From Mansonella perstans (taxonomy: Eukaryota; Nematoda; Chromadorea; Rhabditida; Onchocercidae): DNA of 64,000 nucleotides. Where the stretch lies: contig JBAMDO010000069.1 of assembly GCA_037074765.1 (NCBI GenBank), positions 147,501 through 211,500 on the forward strand, in the 5' to 3' direction. The translations under genes and the position numbers were made by a program. Positions within the stretch are counted from its first letter, which is position 1. Each line of letters begins with the position of its first letter. Positions 23,301-37,167 of the stretch are shown piece after piece. Below the pieces are notes generated by a model that had not been told where the DNA came from, did not search any database, and saw nothing but the letters and a program-made list of their open reading frames with translations.

Positions 23301-26300
23301 CTGTATTCCTCAACCAGCTTATCCAAATTTCTGTTGTTTAGGCTCTTCTCTCGATTTAGTCCATTTTTCTTCCAATGATATTTTTCATTTTCCAGTAGCG
23401 AATTTCCGGAAAAGCTAATTTATAAAAATAATCGAGCTTTTGTAATTTGATTATATATCGGGAGATGACGATGTGTTCTGTTTATATTTTAACATTATCT
23501 ACCTCTTTGAGTTTAATCGCCACCTGATGATATGGAAGTATCACTTCTTAATGCAGGATCACATCATTTTACTGCTTCCTCCTTCTTCCTAAGCAAAACC
23601 AATTTAATAAGAATTGAAATTAGAGTTCAATGAAGTTCAATGAAATTAAATTGAAAATTTTAAGTGAACCTTTCTGTTTCTTTTCCTAACTCATTCTTCT
23701 ATCCCAACTTATATCAATTTATGTGCATTATTTTCGTCCTAGCAGAATTTTTAATTACTTGCGCATTCCTCCAAAAATTAGAAAACGGAACAATAATTCT
23801 TATGGTGATTCCAGGCAGTGCTTTGCCACACTCTTTTTACAACAGCGCTAATTAGGCCAAATTCATTCGTCAAAACTAGTAGACTCTTCGTCAGCAATAA
23901 ACTCAAAATCTTCAGGATCAGCTTTGAAATCAGTTTTGTCACCGATTTGTCAATCTTTTCAAACGCCTTTTTTTGTTATGCATGCTAAATGAGAAGGTCA
24001 AATCACTGACCATCATCTATCATTCATTGCTGCCGCTTTTTGCATTTACCAAATCTGCATGACAAAAGACCCCCCATTAAAGTTAGTATGAGTTCTTTTT
24101 GACTCACATATATCATCTTATTTTCGGTACAACATTTTGCTTACATTTTTGCAAATTATGCTTTGCAAAAACTCTTCGAGTCAGAAAACAGGAAGGGCTA
24201 AACTGTCCAAATCAAGTCTCAAATAGAGCTGTTTTAGTATTCTTAGTGATTTTTTGACTTCATTCGAATTTACTTGCATCATATATATATACAATTAAAT
24301 CTACTTTGCGGTTACTTCATTTTATTGCATAAAGCTCAAAATGCTGCAATTAGAAACCAAAATTTGAAGGGAAAAAAATTGTCATCTAATTGTAAAGCCA
24401 CGCCATCTTTGACATATCATTACTCAATTTGCGAGAAAAGTTGTTTGTTGTGATAAATGGTCATTTCAAATTTTCCTAATAGATCGATCGATTCGCTGAC
24501 TTCAAAATAAACTGTTTGTCTTATCAGTTCATCAACTCACCTTGTTCGTTTAATATTGAAAGATATAAGAATTTTTCCATGAATATTGGATTTTTTTTTT
24601 AATAAATCGATCACTTGATTACTTGATTACCTAGTAATATTCGAAATCAAATTTTTCATTTCATTAGAAACTGAGCGATAATCAGTACTTGCTTTTTCTA
24701 TCTTAGTTTCTTTTCTTCAAGTTGATAGATCAATTATCTAATGTAAATTTTTTCTTAAATTAATTGTTCACTTTTTTAAGCTAATAGCTGACTAATGGCT
24801 ATCCTTAGTTTGCGTTGATTGTTATCTCAGCGACCGCTAGCTGTGTTGTGCCAACTTTTTTTTGAAAGGTAAATAAAATTTGAAATTAAGTTGCGCATGA
24901 GCGCTTATAATTTTCGTTCATGTATTGCTTCGTTTCTAGTTGTTCGATTATTTAATGCTCTGCTGCGCCCGCGACAACACGAAAAATCAAAGGCTGTCAT
25001 CTTCTCCTCCTTATTCATTTTCTCTCTTTCCCAAGGGAGTTGCTCGAATTTTCGCATCGATTTCTTTTTTGAAAAATTATTTCCACATCGCTGCATGTCC
25101 TGTCCAATTGGCAGTGACAAAAGGACATTGGGCAAAAGAAAGCAAAAAATAAAAGATTTCATTTGCTCGGTATTCGTTCCGAGATCAATTTAAATTTCGT
25201 TCTCTGCATGGAGATTCTAAATTCCAGCCAAAGTTTCATTATCTAGCCTAGATCAAGACTTTCTTTGGCCGACTGATCGATTCATATGGTCACGATTGCA
25301 TGTATCGAAAAATGGAGTTTTAAAAAAAAATGAAAGCGGAGTGAAAAAATTAACATGGAATTTGAAATCATTTTTAATTTAACGTCAGTGTCACTAGATT
25401 ATCAACATTTGAGTCCTTCCATTACTCACTTAAATTCAGATTTGCCGGACCATAGTAACAATGGCAATTCCCGCAGCGATAATGTCTCGTGACATATGGC
25501 GTATACCCGACGACAGTGTCCTAATTTTCCATCCCATTAGAGGATAAAAGATGGTGGTCCTGATAGCATCAGCATCTTATCAAGTGCAGATTTGAGAGAA
25601 TTTCAAAAGTTTGAATTTCGTAATTGGATTATTTTCCGGTTCAATCCACATTCATAATAGTTACCCGTCGGGTAATTATCAGTTGTTTATCTCTAAGTTG
25701 TATATTCGTTCCTCTTTCATTGTTCAGTCATGCATTCCTTTACATACTCTCTCTACAAACTTCACATTTAGGCAATTGCCACAACGAAACTCTCTAATGA
25801 ACTACAACTTTCCCAGTTTCGAGTAAGAGTACTTCAACATTTATGACAATTCTGGATCTTTAAAACAATTTACCACTTGATTTTCTTCTTGATGAAGCTT
25901 TCTTAAGATATCTCTTTGTGGTGTGCACTTGCGCCGTTCTTTAGGCAAAATAAATGAATTTTTATGGTGCTTATGATCCCATCATTTATTTACTTATTCC
26001 CTTCTCGTTTCCTTAAGTCTTTATTTATTTGCTTATTAGCTGATATATCTATTTTTTCGCCTTCCTGATTGTGAACATATTAGAATAATACTTAAATATC
26101 TGCTCCTGGTCGAATTATCATTTTTACATAAATAAAATTGTAATCTTATTTGCTAAAATCATATTTGACATTTACAAGTGATCCACATGACATTAGGAGC
26201 AAGAATAGGTACGTGGAAACCGTTCAAGTGACATCTGTATCAGTTATCCATCTATCCGTAGTAACACAGATGTCAAATTTGAATGTTTGTTTTAGTGTCT

Positions 26301-26950
26301 CTTAGCTCTTTTCATAACACACAATTGTTATGAAAATTCATCATGAGGCACATGATATACTGGAAATGACCAGTGACTCGGTCAATGGTGTTCTGTTTGA
26401 AAAATCTTGGGCTAAACTAGTTTTCTACACTTTTGAAATCACATTCTGAAATTTCCACTTATCTTCCTCAAAACGTGTTCTCTATTTTTTGGAATTCTGA
26501 TTTCCATCAAATTTCAATCGTTTTAAATAAGATAATCTTGTCAGATAGCCTTTGCAATCATTGTTATTGCAAATAAGACTATTAAAACACAAATTTTTCA
26601 TGATAAACTACTTAACACATTGCTTACCACACTTATCACTTATCACACTTCGCGGGTATTTTTCTGCAGCTTAGATGCATTCCGGAAGCTTATCGAATTG
26701 TGATTCTCTTTTGAGACAAATTCCTTTGGAAAAAATTCCTGCAAATAATAAAATTAAATATATAAGTTCTTTTCCAGTAGAATCTTTTGCCAAAACTTTT
26801 TAAATAAAATTTCAAAAAAATTTTATTAGAAATTTGTTAAGGTCGTCCAATGATATTTTGTATTGTCAAGAAAATTGCCAAACGAGACATCGACTGCTGA
26901 TAACTGATACTCCATTATAACTATCGTTTAAATTATTAATGAAATCGTAA

Positions 26951-26961
26951 TATTTGTCTAG
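26951..26961 (+). promoter_or_regulatory. Probable spliced-leader acceptor of the Cys-rich gene
   Basis: TATTTGTCTAG ends 2 bases before the ATG at 26964, with no upstream exon seen. In nematodes this arrangement usually marks a trans-splice site. Confidence 0.55.
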
Positions 26962-26963
26962 GT

Positions 26964-29900
26964 ATGAGAATGACGATGATTCAACATCATAGAATACTGT
27001 CGCTGAGCTTCCTGCTTCTTATTACTACAGTCACTATTTCACATCAGTATTATAATCCAACAACACGGGATTATGTCGACACGTGTGATGAAATGGCTCA
27101 GTTAGCTGGCGACAATTTTTGCAGGGTAATTTTTGTTTGTACTGCATGTTATCGGAAGAGAAGCCTCATAATTGACCTATATATACTTCATTCGAAGTTC
27201 CCTGGCTAGACAATTCATCTTATAATTCATAAGATTTGTTACAATGTAATAGTGTGTGGTAATTCTGTTCACTCCATGTCCTAATCGGCTTCTTCAACTT
27301 AGACAATCCAGTTCAAATTAGTTCATTTCATTCAATAGTATTAGTTTGTAACATAATACCCAATGCAGTACTCCTTTGTATGATGACCTATTGGCAATTA
27401 GGTCATCATAGGTCATCATAAGTATTGAAAAATAGGTAAAATTATCAGTCCTTTTCAGGTATTTAACATCTGCTGTCGGGATCGCGCAAAAAACAAGTTG
27501 AATGGTGATCGTTGTCAGTACACTGATCCCACTAATGGTTGCAAACTAACTCCTGAGGTATGTGACAATTATCCTTATCATTAGTCTTTACTGGTTCCCT
27601 TTCCCTTTTCCTTGCCAGTAATAATCTATTTATGACACTCATTGCAGCATATCGATACACCGAAATGTAAATGTCAAGGTTTTAGAGTGCCACTTATTTT
27701 TTTGACCTTTAATCTCTTTTATTTCATTTAAAGAAATTGGAAATTCTTGAAATTTCCAAGCTATTCTTGAAAAATGGCTTTAAAAGTTTATCTAGTAATA
27801 CAAATGTCAACATTAGTGCTATCAAAATTCGCAGCTGATATGTATATGAATATCATTGAAGCGATAATTGATAATGGTACGATAATACATTACAGTTCAT
27901 TTCTCTTTTCTTTTCAAGCTCAAATTTCTAACTATTGAAAATTAACGCATCACTCAATTTCTCTTTGCCCACTTTTATAAGCATCAAATTGTGTAATTTC
28001 AATCTATAATTACATGTCACGCTAAATTTTCCCAATTCAAAGAAATAACGGGATTCCATTAATCATATCAAGTGAAAACGAATGACAGTTTGGTGTCGCT
28101 GTATGCGGGTTGACACAGCCGAAATAGATCCCACAAGCAATGATTTATGATCTTACCTCTCTCCATATGCCCAAATACTTTCTATGGCTAGAGCAAGAAG
28201 TTGTTACAATCGATTGACCTCAAAGCAATCTTAGTAAATAAATTTGAATAAATAAATTTCATATTAATGAAATAAGATCAAAGATTACAGTGAAAATCGA
28301 ATGTGAAATTTCTCATTTTAATTTTTGTCAATTGAAGAATTTTTCTTTCATCGGCTTAGACTTGGTCTCTTGCTACTGGACTTTTGCATTTATGCATAGA
28401 AGAAATAATATTGAAGGTATAATGATAGAGCAATATGTTACCATAGTAGTATTCATAAAGAAGATGCCCATTGGTGTCCTTGCTGACCGATTGAATAAGG
28501 ATCTGAGTGCTTTTCATATCAAGAACAAAAGAAACGAATGCATCTTATTATCGGGGCATAAATGATAATTGGTCCTCAAATAGTCACTAAGGATGCCTTC
28601 AAATCTTTTTGCGGTGAACACTGTACTCAGTTTAACACCGAGCATTAACACAAGCGAGGGACATATTTGACGTTTTATTTGTCAGCAAAAACTTTTTGTC
28701 TGACCTATTTACCTACGATCATTGGAATTAGTAGTAAATATCTATCAAATTTAGTCTTAAATGAGCTAAAGCTTAAACTTTTCAGGGCAATGTAGAATTT
28801 CTACGATGTCGAGCCTACAACTGTACTCCTGAAGTTACAACAACCACCACAACAACGACAACGACAACAACTACAATACGTCCACTTCTTTTCAGCTCTT
28901 CTTCATCAACATGTAAGCTTTTGACTTTTTACTGATGCAATTTTTCTAACGAAATTCCCACAAATACTATGATGTCGATCTGATTTGCAAGAGTGTTAAG
29001 GTTTCAGAATGGTTGCTATTATTTTAACTTTTCAATTAGTAATTTTAAATTTCAAATTCAAAAGGCAGCAATTAATTTTAAAATTGACATTTCCATTTCA
29101 ATTTTCATTATGCCTAATTAGAATATCACTTAGCTACGTGAAATTTTTTTGAATATCATTTAGCTACGTGAAATTTAAATTTTAGCACAAGCTGATCTTA
29201 ACGTCAAGTAAACATTGTAGTTTAATTAAGGAATATCGTCCTTAATATATTTCCCAGATTGGCTCCACCATGATTGTCGTGTTCTTTAATCCTTTCCAGA
29301 ACTTGAGCTGGCAACATTTTATCGCCGTATCTGTGCAAGGAAAATCGTTGATTTCTCATTCTTCCTTTTCTCTTTCATGAAAGGAAGTGAAACTTTATGG
29401 TTTCCCGATAACTTGTTAATGCGGCTTTTTGCATCTCATCGATTATCCTTTAATTAGCTGACCTTGTAAAGGTATTTCTGATGATGTGGCCATCATCAGA
29501 AATCAGGGAAATAGTTACAAAAGTTCAAACAATTTTTTCGTCTATTCAGAGTGCCTAAGTAACACTTACTTTCAAAGTGTTTAGAGATGACAATTGTGAC
29601 AAGGAGGACTGAACGATTCTGTTTGGGGCTTTTTTTTTTCAACGCGAAAGCGAGAAATTAAAATTGATAAGTGAATTCACTGCTCTCTAATATTGCACAT
29701 TTAGAAAATATCAAACACTTAATAGCTTTGAAGCTTTGGAAAAGAGATGCAGAATGATGGACAAATTGCATAAATCATTTGAGCGTGAAATGAGGGAAGA
29801 AGAAAGATACCTTATTATTTTAGAAAATAACAGAGTCGTTGACACCATCGTTGACACGGTGCAACCCTTTGTACATCATTCTCTGGTCGGTTAATCCTTC

Positions 29901-30102
29901 TCAGCTGCCATCATAGCCAGTTTCTAACTAGTATCATGAAAGGGAAAAGAAATCCTTCAGGGATTTGCTAAAATTATTCATACTCACTTGGAAACCTTTC
30001 ATTCCAGGTATCAAGGCAGGTGCACTTCTTACCGTAATCACATTTGCTGCGGCTTTTCAACTAAACTTCAGACAATGCTCTAACTGGATATTCTCCGTTT
30101 GA
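26964..30102 (+). CDS. Secreted Cys-rich protein with Thr tract and hydrophobic tail, unknown family
   Basis: Four exons, 26964-27125, 27459-27557, 28786-28912 and 30008-30102, join in phase to 160 residues. An N-terminal signal peptide is clear (hydrophobic LSLSFLLLITTVTI, likely cut near SHQYY). The mature part has eight cysteines in about 75 residues, including a CC pair (FNICCRD), C..Y.DP.NGC, and a closing LRCRAYNC. Then comes a run of about 12 threonines, a serine cluster and a C-terminal stretch GALLTVITFAAAF. The Thr tract is a plausible O-glycosylated stalk. The tail could be a membrane anchor or a GPI signal, though the polar end RQCSNW is unusual for either. I do not recognise the Cys pattern. 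It is probably secreted or surface-exposed and nematode-specific. The long introns hold no other gene I can support. Confidence 0.8.
29121..29178. repeat. Two-copy 30-base direct repeat inside an intron
   Basis: GAATATCA(C/T)TTAGCTACGTG with its following AAATTT segment occurs at 29121 and again at 29151, within the last intron of the Cys-rich protein gene. Confidence 0.75.
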
Positions 30103-32480
30103 AAATACCATCGTTTTGGTGAGTAATCTATTTTTGCTTTATTAAGAATTGTTGGAGCAAACTTGTCGAATAACAATTATAGTCAACTTCAGCCGTGCTA
30201 ATTACATCTCTTTCGGACTGTTTGAAGAATATTTGGATGACTCCGTCAATTCGACATTTCCACTATTCTCTTGAAATTGTTTCCAATTCGTGCTTCAGTC
30301 CAATCACGACACTTTTTCGTGACACTTCAAGAATTTGCTGGAGTTTATCAAAAAAGTTCAGCCACCCATATCTTATTGCTGGGACAGTAATTTTTAGGAT
30401 TTAGTCCTGAAAAATATCATGAGATGTCTGGAAAAAGCACCCGAATATTTTGATCGTCATATAAATAATGAATAAATAACAATGAAAAAATATCCCTCTG
30501 TTTGGACAATTTCAGGACTTGAAATATTGATTTCATTTCCATTATTCATGAAAATTCCATTTTGACCATACTTTGTTTTTACTATATTTCTTGACTACAC
30601 TTTCCATTTTGATTCTTATTTTGACACAATTTGTCTTTCTCCTGTACAAGATAATCAGCATAGCCACTATCAATACCTCTGTTCAGTATCTCTTGGAATT
30701 ATTGCTAAACTTTATGACTTAGCGTAAATAATTCTTTGACCACAACTTCACAACAATTATCTATTACGATTTCTTTAAAAAAGAAAGACCAGTAAACTAA
30801 TATGATAATAGAGAAGCTAACATGATACGACAGTTAGATAGTGCAAAAGGTTAGAACAGGAAAATAAAAGGAAGTCTCGAGTAGCCTCGATTGACCTTTT
30901 GTTCGTCCTTTCATCTAGCTCCTACATTGAATGCATAACATAACTTGTTCTCCTACAAAAAATTTAATTACAAATTCTTTAATGACTGATTTGCAGAACT
31001 TCATCAGAATACAGCATCTTGTTGGACTCGAAGCAAATTAATCTAAGTTAGGCACACAGGTCTCACAATAAATATCAATGCTACTTTTTTATCACAAACC
31101 TATTTCCTCCTTAAGGCGCTATAAGTTACTTTCACTAGTTCTATTTATCTCTCTTTCATATTTGCATTGATGTTTTTACATGTTTGCAATTATATCTGTG
31201 AGATACCGAAATGACCCTTTCTCTGCTTGTTCAAGATTTCGGCCTTGCGAGAGATTATGATTTAGCTTGATGATCCCTGAAGCATATTTAAGTTAATGAA
31301 GCGGGAAATAAATTAGAATGCATTTTGTGGAACTCATCAGCAATTTTCCCCTATCATTAACTAATCTAATCAGCTCATGATTAACCCATTCATTTTTAAG
31401 GTATTATTCCAAGCAACAACTGTATGCAGTGATTAGCTGTGATGCTACGACCTCCATAATACAGTGCAATCCATGAAAGTCTCAGAGTATTCTTTATACT
31501 GTCCGTCCTGTGCTTGTGCTTGCTCCATTTTGTTTCTCTTTAACTTTGTTTTTCATGACTTCATGCAAATTCGTTAATATCTTCTTAGCCGCATAATAAA
31601 TTTAATGCATTATGTTTGCTGCCAATAGATTCAAATTTAAAGTCACATTTGATATATTGTATGTTTTTAATTTGAAATTTATTGTCGTGCTATAGTAATA
31701 ATATTAGCTGAATTGTTGATTGTTTCAAGTTATTTGTTCTGTTCGATACATTTATAACTGTGGCCATACAATTAGTTTAATCACTTTTATCATTTATATC
31801 TACAATTGCTTTTTAATTTTGTTTCAGAAGGATCTCATATGTTTAGAAGAATGAAATTGATATTATCTAAGTGAGATCGCAGTGGCATGGCAAACATCAT
31901 TTCCTTCAAAAAATTTATTTTTAACTAGAACTGTGTTGAAGCAGAAAACATTAGCTGGGATGTCATCTTACCATAATTTCCCGGAGCATATAAGATTATT
32001 GTAATTCTAGAGATATCACAATTTCCAGGCGCATATGAGGTTATCGTAATTCTAAAGATACCATATTTTTTTACAATTCACTAAATTCGATTTATGTTCT
32101 TCATGCATTGATTGGTGAAATGCCTTCGTAAACTTATGTTAATTTATTCCTTTTGTAATTCTTCGTTCTTATCATTCCCAAAAATTTCCAGAAATTCCAA
32201 AAAAACTTCACTTCTTATCATTTCCAGAAAAGAACACTTCGCCTACACATCTTTTAATGAAAGCATTTATTTCTGACTATTTACTTCTGACGTTGGGTTT
32301 CTTAAAATTTAAATTTACTTTTAAAATTTTATAATTTTTACACATTTAAACTTTCCTGTCCAATCTTCAAAAAAACTTTCACTTTTTTCCCAGTGTTCTT
32401 TTAAATATAACTGAATGTAGCACTTGAATAGTTTCATCCGTCATTTTTGCTAAATTTTAATCTGGGTTCTTTTTCTTTAC

Positions 32481-32628
32481 AATATCCTTGGCTCTGGATG
32501 AGGAAATGTAATGATAAAATATCCTGACCCTGGATGAGGAAATTTAATGATAAAATATCCTGGCCCTGGATGAGGAAATTTAATGATAAAATATCCTGGC
32601 CCTGGATGAGGAAATTTAATGATAAAAT
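32481..32628. repeat. Minisatellite, 36-base unit, four copies
   Basis: CTGGATGAGGAAAT(G/T)TAATG followed by ATAAAATATCCTG recurs at 32494, 32530, 32566 and 32602, an exact 36-base period. The copies are nearly identical, so the array is recent. Confidence 0.92.
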
Positions 32629-34140
32629 CTTCTGATTTGATCATTTCAAATCAAGAAAAGGTTAAATTTCACTCGCATAAATAAACCTATCTTAACAGGA
32701 TCTGAATAACATTGCAATCTGACACTGACACTAGCCTCACATATGACCACAAAACTAGGTTAAAGTACAGGAAGGACTTTTAATCTTCAGTGAAGGGTGA
32801 AGAAGTACATAAAATCTTCTTGAAGCAGGAAAGACTTTTAATCTACAGTCACTTTTTGACTTTTGCTGTTTATCGGTGTGCGGTTATGACATTATGATAT
32901 TTTGGTATGACTAAATTGTTTTACTTTATGTGCAATCCCATGCTACATTAATTTGATAATTTTTCAAATTGTTTAACTTTCACAATTTTGATAGCTTCAG
33001 TCTCAATCGAAATTAATGCAACAGATGTCTAATGACTGCCCCATCTATCATTTCAATGGGGTAGTTTGGACCAAAGTAGTTTGTTTCACTCAACTGATAG
33101 AATTAAAATGACTGTCTCCAAAGGATCATTCAACATCTGCTACAAATCTGCGTTAAATTTCATTCAAATACCATGGAAATGAGAACTCAAGGAGTCAATA
33201 ATTTGTTATTATAAATAATTTTGAAATAATTTCCGGTCTTCTGACAATTTCAGGTCTTTCAGGTCTTCTGATTTCTGACAACGGATTTGATATTAATTTT
33301 GAAATTTTCATTTAAAAAAAAAAAGTATGATTGAATATTGCTTCTTTCTTTTGGCTTATATTAATTTCAATGATATCTAATTGATGATGTTTGCCAAAAA
33401 AGTAATTTGCCAATTACTTATCCTATTTAGTCAAAATTTGCCCAAATTGTTAGGTAATTGCTAGAGTAATAAATCAGTACTATTAATTAACTAATTAAAA
33501 ATCACTCTGTATTCTAAGTGATGACAGCAGCTAAAAGCTGGATTCATTTATTCCGTTTAATGGTACATGTGGTACTACTTAATTACACGAAATTGTCAAA
33601 TTCATGACAGTGGAATCAGACTAGACAGCCACACAACGACAGAGACATAATGGCCCTTCGTTGTTTGAAGGTCATGCATATTTTCGGCACTTTCCTAAGT
33701 CATGTTTCTCGATTGGGGCTTGAAATTTTGGATTGTCAAAAAATGTGACAAAAACGTCGTAACTGATAGTGTGCGTCATTATTATTAGTAAACTTGCCCC
33801 TTGAAACAAAGCTATAATGAAAATTACAGTATTATTTGTCTAATTATCATATAAATTTCATACCATGTATAGTGATTCATTTTTTTTACGGGTTACTATG
33901 ACTATCTGTCTGATGATGCTGGTTTTTCATTGAATAATTCAAAGTGAAATGATTTTACTGAAAATGGATTTTTCCAAGGCTATCGATGAGTGAAAAAAGA
34001 CCGATGCTACTTAAGCGATATATCTGCTGCTAGAAGTGATAAAAACGAAACTGAAAAAAAGAATCAGAAGAATGTAGAGAAGACAAAAATGAGGAAAATG
34101 AAGTCAAGACGTGACAAAATTGAGCCATAGTAAAATAACC

Positions 34141-34335
34141 ATTGAGGTCCAATGTCCTGCTTATAACTGAGTCACGAATTCCCTTTCACTGAGGTCTAAT
34201 TTCCTGCTTATAACTGAGTCACAAATTTCCTTTCTAATTGTTTCTAACGTCCTGCTTATAACTAAGGTGACGAATTCCCTTTCCATCGAGGTCTAATGTA
34301 CCGCTTATAATTGAGTGACAAATTCCCTTTTTATT
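34141..34335. repeat. Minisatellite, about 48-base unit, four copies
   Basis: CCTGCTTATAACTGAGTCAC followed by AAATTCCCTTT recurs at 34156, 34203, 34251 and 34301 (the last begins CCGC). The copies differ by several substitutions. Confidence 0.88.
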
Positions 34336-37167
34336 GATTATTATTTCAGATTGAAAATCACTACGAAACAAATTAGTTATTTTAAATAAAAAATTTATTA
34401 CGCTTCAACAAATCAAAAAATGCGACAACAAGTGATCAAAACTTTTGTTTGTCCGTGGTTATCCGCGAAATAATAGTCTTAAATTTTAAGACAACATTTT
34501 AAATGACAAGATTTCGAATGATGAAGCTATTTGACATAAATGGTCGTACTGCAGATTCTTTTTTTACGACATGGCATGATTTAGCATAAATGATGCTTCC
34601 TTACATTTATTGCTCCGAAAAATTATAACAAACGCTTTTTGTAAATTAAATTCATATCTACGAATAAAGTGCAATTTATAACTGCATCTTCTATATTACT
34701 GGCCACGAATTACAAAAGCCAAATGAAAACATCTAAAAACAAAAGTTCCTAAAATTACGGTAGTCATGGATATCACAATCTTAGCAAGACAGAAAATGAA
34801 CTTTTATGATTTTTACAACTAGTGTCATAAGTTTGTATCTGTTTCATGGGCGAAATCCAGTGGTTCAGTTTGTGAAAGATAGGATAGTAATCATGTGATG
34901 ACCATTATTGTAAAGCATTTCCTTTGGGATTAAAGCAAGAAAACAACGTGTAATTAAAGAATACGTAATTAAATTTTAAAAAAAAATTGTTATTTTGCAC
35001 GAATCTTTCATTCAGGTAAATATGAAATAAATTTTTTGAACTAAAAATTGATGACTTTATATAGCGAAAAATTTGAGCCAGTAGATAATTTCTAGTCCTC
35101 AATTTTTCTTCCGGAATTACGAAACTGGTTAGCAAAAATGACCTAAATGCGGAACTACATCTAATATGTCAATTTGCTAACTTGACATCACATAATAACA
35201 CACTGCAATATGATCTCAAATTTCCTATCAAAGGAACAGATTATTTTAATCCGTTTAATTTGAATTTAATTTAATTTTAATCTTAATTTAATAATCTTTA
35301 CGCGTTTCATAACTCGCCTAACATGCTACTATGCCAACTTATTCTTCCATTAGCCTTAACTTAGTGGGAACCATATATATATATTCTCTTTCTGTTGATA
35401 AAACGTACGGTTAATGTGCTATCCTATCAGTACCAGAGTCCAAATCAGCTAAACCATCCTAACAGAACCTCACAGGATAATTCTTGTGACTTGAAGGTAT
35501 GCATGTGTAAACATAGGCTGGCAAAGATAATAAACATTTATCGAGTAGCACTAATCTCACAGTAGCAAGCAATGAAAAGACTAAGACAAGATGATGATAC
35601 TCGATACTATCACGACAGTCATCTCATCTAAGCATAACAAATGGTCATCATCATCCAGTTCAACACTTAGCTCAATATCTACCAATATCTAGTTCAATTT
35701 CAATTTCCATCATTACCTAGCTCGATACCTAGTTCATATCTGTTACAATTTACAAATTAGTCAAGTTAATCATAGTTAACATCATTCGTCTGTTTCGAAA
35801 CAAGGAATTATGAATGAAGAAGCAGTCCAAAGACTTTGCACTGTCTAAGGACGCATGTGTCTTAACAAAATATTTGGAATAATTGAAATGCTTCTTTACA
35901 GGTAGAAAACTCCTCTCTGAGAAAATTATATTTAAATCTGCTAGGTAACTAAGCGATATTTCCGTCATTTTTCCTTTTACGTAACACGTAACACATGATA
36001 GCTCTCGTAGATAAATGATAGGAGATAGGACTCTAATTCCCTTCTAAGAGCAGAACATAAGGTTGATTTCAGCTTAAAAAATATGCATGAAATAAATCTA
36101 AAAGCAAAAGATTTAATTCTCGAACTCGATTTTGTTAAATGGAAATATGTTAGATTTAAAAATTTTAAATTGATGTAGAAACTTCCAACAGCGACAATAT
36201 CCACAAAATTCATCATCCTGCTCTTCTAATCTACTTTTCTTTCTAAGTGAAATGGTTTTTCATGATAACATGGAATCCTGAAATTTAAGGCCTCAAAAGC
36301 CAGAAGAAGAAATTTAAGGACCAAAGAATTCACGATAATATTGGGATTCGAAGGCCTCAAAAATTTTTTGAAATTTAAGGCCTGGAAAAGTTGTTGCGTG
36401 TCAATATCGTGATTTGTCAGCAGAAGATAAAACAAGCATTTCCGAAGAATTCAACTCATACTCGCAGTGAGTTCAAGCGTAAGCATTCGACCAATACAAA
36501 ATTTAACATCTGATTTTCTCTGTGTCTGAATATTAAGCTAAAAATGTTTTGCGATTCACTCCGACCAATTATATGAACAGTTCACCAAATGTTTGCAAGA
36601 ACTGATGTTAGATAAGAGGTTGTAGTGAATTACTAAACTGCAACTACCAACACCAAGTCATTTGTTTATTAACGAATAATTAAACGCAGAGGAAAATAAA
36701 AATTTTTCAGAAATTCGAAGTTACGAAACAAAATACAGAAATTTCCCTTGTGATTTCTAATATATGAATTAATTTCATTTCTCTGCTAAGTCTTACAACA
36801 ATTTCAACAGTAGTTAAGTCCAGCTTGCTTCTTCCTTAAAAGCCAAACAAAAACAAAAAAAAAAAACAGGAAATCATAATATATAAGAAATTTTCAATTT
36901 TCGTAGCTTTACTCAAATTATCTGCTAATCATAATGAATCGGAATGTAATGACTACAGTACCAGAAAAATCTATAATTGTCCTTAAGTAATCCAAATGCC
37001 CTCATGAAATTACATTTTATTGAGAAAAACGTTTTACACTTCCCGCTTATTTACAACGGTTTCCTTGAAATATCGTATCATCACCATGATTTTACGCATA
37101 AAATGTACACTGTGGAGTAGATAAGGACATAATAAGTCTCGAAGCTATCGACTGGAAGAGCGATTGA

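Larger units (their letters stand above)
15990..26963. other. Gene desert between the Rho gene and the Cys-rich protein gene
   Basis: Eleven kilobases with no exon chain I can support on either strand. It starts with a poly(A) signal and a tandem repeat array (16139-16362). It includes a degenerate ACTTT/CATTAA-rich repeat stretch around 19560-19690, a long hairpin at 20290-20331, an alternating purine-pyrimidine patch near 22088-22135 and an ATC run near 22430. Open frames around 22073-22345 and 24891-25193 match no family I know. The latter is open on both strands and lacks splice signals. Confidence 0.5.
30103..37167. other. Gene-poor region between the Cys-rich gene and cwc15
   Basis: Seven kilobases without a supported gene. 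Contents are a two-copy direct repeat near 31980-32070, a four-copy minisatellite at 32481-32628, a second at 34141-34335 and repeats of GAAATTTAAGGCCT around 36280-36385. Several minus-strand open frames at 34905-36435 are in different frames, lack splice signals and resemble no known family. Confidence 0.5.

Noticed and set aside
24891..25193. About 100-codon plus-strand frame, also open on the minus strand
   Set aside because: No splice acceptor at the start, no family resemblance and both strands open, which is expected of a less AT-rich chance stretch.
28290..28565. Open frame of 91 codons in an intron of the Cys-rich protein gene
   Set aside because: Starts at a non-ATG codon, no splice signals, no recognisable motif; it is removed by the well-supported intron 27558-28785.
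35750..36435. Three consecutive minus-strand frames that might be one decayed gene
   Set aside because: They are in different frames, carry local GAAATTTAAGGCCT repeats and show no protein motif, so chance is simpler.
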